Positions 53,092-61,063 of a DNA stretch of 64,000 nt are shown here, piece by piece. Below the pieces are notes generated by a model. The model made no database searches, was not told the DNA's origin, and saw only the letters and a list, made by a program, of their open reading frames with translations. A program made the position numbers and the translations under genes. This DNA is from Filimonas zeae. Lineage in GTDB: Bacteria; Bacteroidota; Bacteroidia; Chitinophagales; Chitinophagaceae. The stretch lies in NCBI RefSeq assembly GCF_014641615.1, contig NZ_BMIB01000001.1, positions 558,769 to 622,768 on the forward strand, read 5' to 3'. The number at the start of each line of letters is the position of its first letter. Within the stretch, counting starts at the first letter, position 1.

Positions 53092-54333
53092 TTATGCTTT
53101 CTTAAAAATAGCAGTGGCAATATGCCCGCCAAAGCCGAAAGTATTACTCATGGCGTATTTCACCTCTTTCTGCACAGCAGTACCCAGGGTAAGGTTAAGG
53201 CCCGCAGGTAATTCAGGATCTACGTCTTTGGTATTGATGGTTGGTGGTATCAGATTGTGCTGCAACGCCTGTATACAGGCTATAGCTTCTACAGCACCGG
53301 CAGCACCCAGCAGGTGACCGGTCATAGATTTGGTAGCGCTGATGTGTAGTTTGGCTGCATGCTCACCAAACATACGTTGGGTGGCTTTCAGTTCGCTGTT
53401 ATCACCCAGTGGGGTAGAAGTGGCATGTGCGTTCAGGTAGTCTATTTCTGCTGCAGTAATACCTGCATCTTCCAGGGCTGCTTCCATACCCAGGTAAGCG
53501 CCTTCGCCTTCGGGGTGGGTGCCGGTAAGGTGGTAGGCATCGCCTGCCATGCCGCCGCCTGCTACTTCTGCCAGTATGGTAGCGCCACGTTTTACCGCAT
53601 GCTCGTACTCTTCCAGAATTAAGGCGCCTGCACCTTCGCCCATTACAAAGCCATCACGGTTTACATCAAACGGACGGGAAGCAACTGCCGGGTTTTCGTT
53701 AAACGTACTCAGCGCTTTTACCGCGTTAAAGCCGCCCATGCCGGTTTCGTTAATAGGTGCCTCTGAACCACCGGTAATAATCATTTCCGCTTTACCCCAT
53801 TTAATATAGTTAAACGCATCAATGATGGCTGTGTTAGAAGTAGCACAGGCCGAAACGGTGGTAAAGTTTACACCACGCAGGCCATGTTTAATAGAAATAA
53901 TGCCCGAAGCAATGTCCACAATCATTTTAGGAATGAAGAACGGGTTAAAGCGTGGGGTACCATCGCCTTTGGCAAATTCCATTACCTGCTCCTGAAAGGT
54001 TTGAATGCCGCCGTTGCCAGAACCCCATATTACGCCAATGCGGTTTCTGTTAAGGGTGCTGAAATCAATGCCGGCCTGTTTAATGGCTTCTTCAACGGCA
54101 ATTAAAGCGTATTGGGTATATACATCATATTTACGGGCTTCTGCCTTTTCAATATGATCCAGTGGATTAAAGTTTTTCAGTTCGCAGGCAAACCGGGTTT
54201 TAAATTTCGCCGCATCAAAACGGGTAATAGGTGCCGCACCACTCACGCCATTAACAAGAGAATTCCAAAAGTCATTCACGTTATTTCCTATAGGGGTTAA
54301 AGCTCCTAAGCCTGTTACTACAACTCGCCTCAT
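53092..54333 (-). CDS. fabF: Beta-ketoacyl-ACP synthase II
   Basis: 413 residues, the standard length. Catalytic C163 (TVSACATSNTA), H303 (NAHATSTPLGD) and H340 (SMTGHLLGAAG) form the Cys-His-His triad. Condenses malonyl-ACP with acyl-ACP in fatty-acid elongation. Here it is not next to acpP, and its upstream neighbour is smc on the other strand. Confidence 0.97.
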   Translation of the reverse strand: MRRVVVTGLGALTPIGNNVNDFWNSLVNGVSGAAPITRFDAAKFKTRFACELKNFNPLDHIEKAEARKYDVYTQYALIAVEEAIKQAGIDFSTLNRNRIGVIWGSGNGGIQTFQEQVMEFAKGDGTPRFNPFFIPKMIVDIASGIISIKHGLRGVNFTTVSACATSNTAIIDAFNYIKWGKAEMIITGGSEAPINETGMGGFNAVKALSTFNENPAVASRPFDVNRDGFVMGEGAGALILEEYEHAVKRGATILAEVAGGGMAGDAYHLTGTHPEGEGAYLGMEAALEDAGITAAEIDYLNAHATSTPLGDNSELKATQRMFGEHAAKLHISATKSMTGHLLGAAGAVEAIACIQALQHNLIPPTINTKDVDPELPAGLNLTLGTAVQKEVKYAMSNTFGFGGHIATAIFKKA

Positions 54334-54556
54334 AATGGTATAAACATTTTTTCAGAGCGCAAAAATAAGGGCATGCGGCCAATGTTAACGCCTCACTCTT
54401 CAAACGATACCCATTTAAAATGGGGAAATTGTTGAAAAAGAATGCCCTGAAACTGTTACGGCCGTCAAATTGCGCGGTTAAACGGGGCTACAGGCATAAA
54501 ACTGCCTGAATGACAGGAAAATGATTTAAGTTCGCGTTTGCTAAATAGCCTGAGAA

Positions 54557-57500
54557 GTGAGATTAAAACAACTAGAAATTAAGGGTTTCAAGAGTTTTGC
54601 TGACAAAACCGTGGTGAACTTTGACGAGGGCATTACGGGCATTATCGGGCCTAACGGCTGCGGTAAAAGCAATATTATTGACTCTATCCGCTGGGTAATT
54701 GGCGAGCAGAAAATTTCTGCCCTGCGTAGCGAAAACCTGGAGGCACTGGTGTTTAACGGCAGCCGTACGCGTAGCCCCAGTGGCCTGGCAGAGGTGAGTC
54801 TCACTTTCGAAAACACCAAAAACCTGTTACCTACCGAATTCAGTACCGTTACCATTACCCGCCGTTTTTATAAAAACGGGGAGAGTGAATACCGCCTGAA
54901 CGATGTGGCCTGCCGGATGAAGGATATTCATAACCTGTTTATGGATACCGGAGTTAGTACCGACAGTTATGCCATTATTGAGCTGGGCATGGTGGATGAT
55001 ATTATTAAAGACAAGGAAAACAGCCGCCGCCGTATGTTGGAGCAGGCGGCGGGTATTACTATATATAAGACGCGTAAGAAGGAAGCCAAATCGAAACTGG
55101 ATGCTACGGAGCAGGACTTAAACCGTATTGAGGACCTGTTATTTGAGATTAACAACCAGCTGAAAACCCTGGAAAACCAGGCAAAAAAGGCCGAGAAGTA
55201 TTACGAGATTAAGAAAGATTACAAGGAAGTAGCCATAGAGCTGGCGAAAGCAGCGCTGGAAGGTTTTAATGTAACCTACCGCGAGCTGAACGAGCAGCAG
55301 GATACGGAAACCGATAAAAAAGTACGCCTGGATGCAGAAATAGCCACTGAAGAAGCGGCTATTGAGCAGGAAAAGGTAGGCTTTATTGAAAAAGAGCGCG
55401 CCCTGCAAAGCCAGCAGTACGAGTTTAACGAGTTGCTGCAGAAACTGCGCACCAAGGAAAACGAAAAGAACCTGGCCTCGCAGAAACTGCAATACCTGCA
55501 CGAAAAGGAAGGCAGCCTGAAAGACTTTTTGCAGAAGGCAGAGGGGCAGCTGAAAACGATTGACGATTCCATACAGTATACACAGATACAGGTAGGAGAG
55601 GAAGAAAGCCGCCTGGCCGATATTCAGGACCGGGTAGAGAGTTCTAAACTGGAGATTGAAGAAAAGCGCCGCCTGTTTGATGAAAAACGCAGCGGGGTAG
55701 ATGCTTTACGCAGCCAGTACCAGCAGATACAGCGCAAGCAGTTTGATGCGGAAAAGAAGGTGGCGGTAGCAGATACTTCTATCCAGAACCTGCAACGTTC
55801 GCACGCGCAGATACAGGATGAGCAGCAGAACCGCCTGATGCAGATTCAGCAGATGGAAACAGAGCTGAAAGACAAGGAGGAAACGCTGGATGCCAGACGT
55901 ATTGACCTGCAGCAACTACAGGAGCAGCACGAAAAAACCAAAGAACAGATTGTTGCCACCCAGGCACAGCTGGAAACCTTACGCGCCAAACTGGCGGAAG
56001 ACAACCGTACGCTGGATAAAAAGCGTAACGAACACGACCTGCTGAAGAGTTTGATTGACTCTATGGAAGGTTACCCGGAGAGTGTAAAATTTCTGCATAA
56101 TAATAAGGAGTGGAACCATACCTCGCCTATTTTATCAGACATTATATATGTAAAAGAAGAGTTTCGTGCCGCAGTGGAAAACGTGCTGGAGCCTTACCTG
56201 AACTACTATGTAGTAAACAACTTACAGGAAGGTTTACAGGCGGTACACCTGCTGGATGCCCATAAAAAGGGCAAAGCCAACTTTTTTATGCTGGAACAGT
56301 TTGCCGATGTAAACGTGCAAACGCAACAGCCTGCCCACACCATGAAAGCCATGGATGTTATTGAGGTAGATGCACAGTACCGCAAACTGGCTGAATACCT
56401 GCTGGGTAACGTATATATTGCTGAAAGTGATGATGCGTTACAAAACAGCAACGGCGCTGTGGTGCTGGAAAAAACAGGTAAGTATGTAAAAGGTATTTAT
56501 ACCCTTACCGGTGGTAGCGTAGGCCTGTTTGAAGGTAAAAAGATTGGCCGCGCCAAGAACCTGGAAAAACTCTACGAAGAGATTGTGGCACAGGATGCGG
56601 TGGTGAACCAGCTGAAGGCCGATATTCAGGCGCGCCATAACGAGGTAATTGCGTATAAGGAACAACTGAAAGAGCAGGCGATAAAACAAACAGAGTCAGA
56701 AATTAACCAGCTGACCAACCAGTTGTTTGCCGCCAAAAACAAAATAGAAAACTTACAGGCAGCCCAGCAGAACGCGCAGCAACGCCTGGAAGATAACGAT
56801 GTGCGCATGCAGGACGAGCAGGATGCCATTGCAGAAACCCGTGAGGTGCTGCAAACGCTGAATAACGAACTGCAGCAGACCGGCGAAAGCATGCGGGTGG
56901 TAGAACAGGATTACCACCAGGCGGAGCAGGAATACAATTTTGCTTCGGCCCAGTTTAACGAAAGCAACCTATCGCTTACCCGCCAGCAGAGTAAGATTGG
57001 TGCGTTAAAGCAGGAGTTGCTGTTTAAAGAAAATCAGCTGAACGATCTGCATCAGCAGATTCAGAGCAATACTTCCCAACTGGCCGATGCCAGCACGCAT
57101 ATTAAGGAAAGTGCAGATGCCCTGAAAGAGGCAGAAGACCTGTTGCTGGAAATGATGCGGAAGAAAGAGGAGGAGGAAAAGAAACTAAACGAATCTGATC
57201 AGGCTTACTATAACCTGCGTAACGAGCTTCAGGAAAAAGAAAGTGCGTTGCGTATGAAAACCAAAAGCAAGGAGATTATCGATCACCTGCTGCAGGAAAT
57301 TAAAGACAAGCTGAACGAACTGCGTTTACAGCTGGCCGGTATGAAGGAAAGGCTGAACGTGGAGTTTAAAATTGATCTGGATGAAATACTGGATCAGCCA
57401 CGTATGACCAATACTTCGCTGGAAGACTTACAGGCTTCTTCAGACCGTATGAAGAAGCGGATGGAAAACATAGGCGAGGTAAACCCTACGGCTATTGAAG

Positions 57501-58081
57501 CCTTCCAGGAAATGAAAAAGCGTTACGAGTTTATTCTGGAACAAAAGAATGATCTGGTAACGGCTAAAGACAGCCTGCTGCAAACCATACAGGAAGTGGA
57601 AGCTACGGCCAACCAGCAGTTTCTGGATACGTTTAACCAGGTGCGCGAAAACTTCCAGAAAGTATTTAAGGCCCTGTTTACAGAAGAAGATACGGCCGAT
57701 ATGGTACTGGAAAACCCGGAAAACCTGGCAGAAACGGGTATTGATATTGTGGCTAAACCCAAAGGCAAACGCCCTTCTTCTATTACCCAGCTGAGTGGTG
57801 GAGAAAAAACCTTAACCGCAACGGCGCTGCTGTTTGCTATTTACCTGATTAAGCCTGCACCGTTCTGTATTCTGGATGAGGTGGATGCACCGCTGGATGA
57901 TGCCAACGTGGGCAAGTTTACCCAGATGATTCAGAAGTTCAGCGAGAACTCGCAGTTTATTATTGTTACCCACAATAAAATGACCATGAGTGCGGTGGAT
58001 GTTATTTATGGGGTTACCATGCAGGAGCCAGGTGTAAGCAAGCTGGTACCGGTTGACTTTACAAGCCTTAGTAGTAATTAA
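54557..58081 (+). CDS. smc: Chromosome segregation protein SMC
   Basis: 1,174 residues from a GTG start at 54557, giving the canonical SMC N-terminus RLKQLEIKGFKSFADKT. Walker A GPNGCGKSN at 31-39, a long coiled coil, a hinge (about 510-680, including GYPESVKFL and GNVYIAESDDAL), a second coiled coil, then ABC signature QLSGGEKTLTATA and Walker B CILDEVDAPLDDAN. Forms the condensin core that organises the chromosome. The stop overlaps the next start by one base. Confidence 0.97.
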   Translation: MRLKQLEIKGFKSFADKTVVNFDEGITGIIGPNGCGKSNIIDSIRWVIGEQKISALRSENLEALVFNGSRTRSPSGLAEVSLTFENTKNLLPTEFSTVTITRRFYKNGESEYRLNDVACRMKDIHNLFMDTGVSTDSYAIIELGMVDDIIKDKENSRRRMLEQAAGITIYKTRKKEAKSKLDATEQDLNRIEDLLFEINNQLKTLENQAKKAEKYYEIKKDYKEVAIELAKAALEGFNVTYRELNEQQDTETDKKVRLDAEIATEEAAIEQEKVGFIEKERALQSQQYEFNELLQKLRTKENEKNLASQKLQYLHEKEGSLKDFLQKAEGQLKTIDDSIQYTQIQVGEEESRLADIQDRVESSKLEIEEKRRLFDEKRSGVDALRSQYQQIQRKQFDAEKKVAVADTSIQNLQRSHAQIQDEQQNRLMQIQQMETELKDKEETLDARRIDLQQLQEQHEKTKEQIVATQAQLETLRAKLAEDNRTLDKKRNEHDLLKSLIDSMEGYPESVKFLHNNKEWNHTSPILSDIIYVKEEFRAAVENVLEPYLNYYVVNNLQEGLQAVHLLDAHKKGKANFFMLEQFADVNVQTQQPAHTMKAMDVIEVDAQYRKLAEYLLGNVYIAESDDALQNSNGAVVLEKTGKYVKGIYTLTGGSVGLFEGKKIGRAKNLEKLYEEIVAQDAVVNQLKADIQARHNEVIAYKEQLKEQAIKQTESEINQLTNQLFAAKNKIENLQAAQQNAQQRLEDNDVRMQDEQDAIAETREVLQTLNNELQQTGESMRVVEQDYHQAEQEYNFASAQFNESNLSLTRQQSKIGALKQELLFKENQLNDLHQQIQSNTSQLADASTHIKESADALKEAEDLLLEMMRKKEEEEKKLNESDQAYYNLRNELQEKESALRMKTKSKEIIDHLLQEIKDKLNELRLQLAGMKERLNVEFKIDLDEILDQPRMTNTSLEDLQASSDRMKKRMENIGEVNPTAIEAFQEMKKRYEFILEQKNDLVTAKDSLLQTIQEVEATANQQFLDTFNQVRENFQKVFKALFTEEDTADMVLENPENLAETGIDIVAKPKGKRPSSITQLSGGEKTLTATALLFAIYLIKPAPFCILDEVDAPLDDANVGKFTQMIQKFSENSQFIIVTHNKMTMSAVDVIYGVTMQEPGVSKLVPVDFTSLSSN

Positions 58082-58521
58082 TGTATAAGCTGGTTGCTGT
58101 TTTATATTTTGTGTGTTTTGGTTTGTATGTGATGTTTTCACGCCAGCCAGATTACTTTGATGGCGAGTTTCACCCTGCTACCGTACATTTTATAGCAGAC
58201 AGTACGGGTACAGTACAGCCTATGGCTGTGTTTACCCTTACCAAAGCAGATACTATTAAAGTACCCGCCGGTTATGTATTCCGCCATTTACACGAAGGGC
58301 AGCGGGTACAGGTAATATATGAAACAGCTAGGCCCCGTAATGCGCAGGTATACGCCTGGTGGGGGTACTGGTTTACCTGGGGTGAATGCGTGTTTTCCGT
58401 AATATTACTGCTGGCCTTGTTTCAGATAGCAGTACAGGTAACCAACAAACCCACACCCGAAGCTTTGCTGGAAGAGCAGGCTATGAATGAAAAACAGTAT
58501 AAAAGAAAATATAAGGATTAA
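58081..58521 (+). CDS. DUF3592-like membrane protein
   Basis: 146 residues: membrane helix, periplasmic beta domain (PATVHFIADSTGTVQPM, GQRVQVIYETARPRNAQV) and a second helix (CVFSVILLLALFQIAVQV), the DUF3592 layout. Translationally coupled to smc by TAATG. Function unknown; a link with chromosome segregation is not implied. Confidence 0.75.
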   Translation: MYKLVAVLYFVCFGLYVMFSRQPDYFDGEFHPATVHFIADSTGTVQPMAVFTLTKADTIKVPAGYVFRHLHEGQRVQVIYETARPRNAQVYAWWGYWFTWGECVFSVILLLALFQIAVQVTNKPTPEALLEEQAMNEKQYKRKYKD

Positions 58522-58546
58522 CCTTCACTAAATAATTTACCCCGAT

Positions 58547-58876
58547 ATGCAGACAATAATAATGCTGATATGCTCTAACGTGTTTATGACGTTTGCGTGG
58601 TACTGGCATTTGAAAGACAAGGGCATTGCTTTATGGAAAGCCATTCTGATAAGCTGGGGCATCGCCTTGTTTGAATATTGTTTAACCGTACCTGCCAACC
58701 GCATGGGCTACACCACCGGTTGGACGGGGTTTCAGCTGAAGATTGTACAGGAAATTATCTCCCTTGTTATCTTCTGCATTTTTGCGGTGCTGTACCTGCG
58801 CGAGCCTTTTCACTGGAAATACCTTATCAGCTTTGCCTTTATTATGGGGGCAGTGTACTTTGCGTTTAAGAAATAA
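58547..58876 (+). CDS. DMT-family (DUF486) small membrane protein
   Basis: 109 residues, four membrane helices. NVFMTFAWYWHLK, EYCLTVPANRMGY and LREPFHWKYLISFAFIMGAV are the hallmarks of DUF486, related to small multidrug/DMT transporters. Probably third gene of the smc transcript. Confidence 0.9.
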   Translation: MQTIIMLICSNVFMTFAWYWHLKDKGIALWKAILISWGIALFEYCLTVPANRMGYTTGWTGFQLKIVQEIISLVIFCIFAVLYLREPFHWKYLISFAFIMGAVYFAFKK

Positions 58877-58878
58877 AA

Positions 58879-58919
58879 AAACACTAATTCTGTTCAGCGG
58901 CGCCTGAGAATTAGTGTTT
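58879..58919. terminator. Bidirectional terminator between DUF486 and the RiPP cluster
   Basis: 13-bp arms AAACACTAATTCT / AGAATTAGTGTTT with a 15-nt loop that itself contains CAG / CTG pairing. A/T-rich flanks serve both strands. Confidence 0.8.
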
Positions 58920-58950
58920 GTGTATAAATAAGCAGTGTAGGTGGATGGAT

Positions 58951-59112
58951 TTATTCCACAGGAAGCATCATAGAAAAACTGGTGGTCGGAAGCGTAACGG
59001 TAATAAGTGAGCGTGGCGACTGTTGCCTGGCGTTTTTGTTCTCTGCAAACAGGTCGTCTGCTTTACATTTACTAACAATACGTTTTTTGATCTGCAGTTT
59101 CTTCGTAGTCAT
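58951..59112 (-). CDS. Candidate class I lanthipeptide-type RiPP precursor
   Basis: 53 residues. The N-terminus MTTKKLQIKKRIVSK resembles the K-K-L-x-L-x-K leaders of Bacteroidota lanthipeptide precursors recognised by LanB. The C-terminal half (SPRSLITVTLPTTSFSMM) is rich in Ser/Thr, which LanB enzymes dehydrate. Oddly there is no Cys in this part; the only Cys is C16 in the leader. Last gene of the LanB/two-component cluster on the same strand, followed by a terminator. The precursor role is inferred. Confidence 0.65.
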   Translation of the reverse strand: MTTKKLQIKKRIVSKCKADDLFAENKNARQQSPRSLITVTLPTTSFSMMLPVE

Positions 59113-59214
59113 AGAATTAGTTTTTAGTGTTGTGATTCTTGTTCAAGATTGCGCTTTTTACCAGCAGTGCATAAAAGTTTCGACAAAGTATTGCTGTTCT
59201 TCGATGGAGGCGTG

Positions 59215-59940
59215 CTAAAACAGCTCCACTATGTGTTTTTTAACTTCTTCCCAGTAGGTGGGGCCGATAGGAATTCTTTTTATGGCAGGAAGTATTGTTT
59301 CTATGTGCATATCCTGTATAGATTTAATGGCGTTTTTGCGCACAATGCAGGAGCGGTTTACGCGCAAAAAAAACGGGGCGGGCAGCAGCTCTTCTATCTT
59401 GTTCATGGTAACGTTCAGTATTACCTTACCGGTGCTTAGTTGCAGCTCCATATAGTCTTTCAGCGCCTGCACCAGAATAATATCTTCTATACATATCTGC
59501 ACGCGTTTGCGTCCTTCTTTGGCCCATACATAGTTTTTGGTTTCCATACCGGGCTGGGCCACTGGTGGTTGTTTGGCTGCTTTCAGGGTAAACAGTTCAT
59601 TGGCTTTGGTTACGGCTTTTAAAAAGCGCTCAAACGAAATGGGTTTCAGCAGATAGTCTACCACATCCAGCTCATAACTTTCCAGTGCGTATTCATGAAA
59701 CGCAGTGGTGAAAATGACCATAATATCTTTCTGGCGCAGAATGCGTAACATTTCCACACCTGTCATTTCCGGCATTTGTATATCCAGAAAAATTAAATCG
59801 GGTTGTACTTCACGGATAAACTCCAGCGCGCTTATCGCATTATCGCATATACCGGCTATTTGCAGGTAGGGTATTTTGGCGGATAGCTTTTCCAGTATTT
59901 GCTGGGCTATGGGTTCATCATCAACAATCAGCACTTTCAT
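59215..59940 (-). CDS. LytTR response regulator of the RiPP cluster
   Basis: 241 residues. Receiver with D53 (LIFLDIQMPEMTG), D7/D8 (VDDEP), T in FTTAFHEYA and K in LLKPIS. The LytTR domain (about 135-235) shows GRKRVQICIEDIILVQALKD and VNRSCIVRKNAIKSI. It lies 19 bp after the kinase and 102 bp before the precursor-like gene, so it may activate the precursor promoter. Confidence 0.92.
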   Translation of the reverse strand: MKVLIVDDEPIAQQILEKLSAKIPYLQIAGICDNAISALEFIREVQPDLIFLDIQMPEMTGVEMLRILRQKDIMVIFTTAFHEYALESYELDVVDYLLKPISFERFLKAVTKANELFTLKAAKQPPVAQPGMETKNYVWAKEGRKRVQICIEDIILVQALKDYMELQLSTGKVILNVTMNKIEELLPAPFFLRVNRSCIVRKNAIKSIQDMHIETILPAIKRIPIGPTYWEEVKKHIVELF

Positions 59941-59959
59941 GAGTTAAAAAAGGTATAGG

Positions 59960-61063
59960 TTAAAGCTTAAGTACCAGCGCTACTTCGTAAGTATCATCTG
60001 TGTCTTTAATATCCAGGCTGTAGCGTGTATGATATTCCAGTTCCAATCGTCTTCTCACATTTTTTAAACCAAGGCCACCGGCCCCATCGCCCTGTTTTTT
60101 ATTTCCTGGTGCGGGAGGTTTGTTGTTGGCAGCATGAAACGTTAGCAGGCCTTCTTTTTCTGTTACGGATAACTTTATCCAGGCATTGTTAATGCTGGCG
60201 TTAATGCCGTGTTTAAAGGCGTTCTCAATAAAGTTAATTAAAATAAGAGGTTTGATAATTTTTTCTTTGTTATCTATCTGCTCAAAGTTGTATTCAATTT
60301 TTACCCGGCTTTCTTTATACCGCATTTTTTCCAGCAGCAGGTAACTGCTTAAAAAATCAATTTCTTCCCGCAGGGTAATATGCTCTTTGGCACTATCGTA
60401 CAACGAAAAACGCAGCAGGTTAGACAGTTGTATCACTACGCGGCTGGCTTCTTCATTATCAATCACAAGGCCGTAAATGCTGTTGAGGGAGTTAAACAGA
60501 AAATGCGGCTGTATCTGCGCCCGCAGAAAATTAATTTCCATATTGTTTCTTTCCTGCGCTATGGCCAGCTTTTCCAGCGAGCTTTCGTGAAAATCTTTTA
60601 CAATTTTTATAATTACCCCCAGCGCGTTAAACCATACTATAAAGGAGGATACCCATACCAGCCTGTCGCCCGTAAAGGGCTTTTGCAGGCTGCCTGTAGA
60701 AAACTGTGTGTATAGCCTGGCCACCACCTCGTTGGCGGGGTACAGCTGCCGTATCATATACAGGGCGCCGGTTTTAATGTACAGCGATGCCAGGTAAATA
60801 AGCAGGATGTCTGCCACCAGCACCAGCCACTGCCGCTGGCGTACATGCCTGAATACCACATTGCATATAAAATAATGTATAAGAATGGTGTTAAACAATA
60901 CGGCGCAGGCAAAAAGGGTGTTATCTGTATTGAAAATGTTACCATGTAAGGAATAGGAGGTGATGAACATGATAAAATACAACATACCTGTCCAGTACAG
61001 GATATGTAAAAAATGCCTCATGGAAAGGCTGGAATACAATGAAAACTCGTTATTACGCTCCAT
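59960..61063 (-). CDS. Sensor histidine kinase of the RiPP cluster
   Basis: 367 residues. Four membrane helices in the first 160 residues (LHILYWTGMLYFIMFITS, LFACAVLFNTILIHYFIC, LVLVADILLIYLASLY, LVWVSSFIVWFNALGVI) form the sensor, with phosphoacceptor H187 in RAQIQPHFLFNSLNSI and ATP-binding LINFIENAFKHG and GGLGLKNVRRRL. Its start overlaps the lanB end by 11 bp; ATG 61021 would avoid the overlap but drops the first 14 residues. Confidence 0.9.
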   Translation of the reverse strand: MERNNEFSLYSSLSMRHFLHILYWTGMLYFIMFITSYSLHGNIFNTDNTLFACAVLFNTILIHYFICNVVFRHVRQRQWLVLVADILLIYLASLYIKTGALYMIRQLYPANEVVARLYTQFSTGSLQKPFTGDRLVWVSSFIVWFNALGVIIKIVKDFHESSLEKLAIAQERNNMEINFLRAQIQPHFLFNSLNSIYGLVIDNEEASRVVIQLSNLLRFSLYDSAKEHITLREEIDFLSSYLLLEKMRYKESRVKIEYNFEQIDNKEKIIKPLILINFIENAFKHGINASINNAWIKLSVTEKEGLLTFHAANNKPPAPGNKKQGDGAGGLGLKNVRRRLELEYHTRYSLDIKDTDDTYEVALVLKL

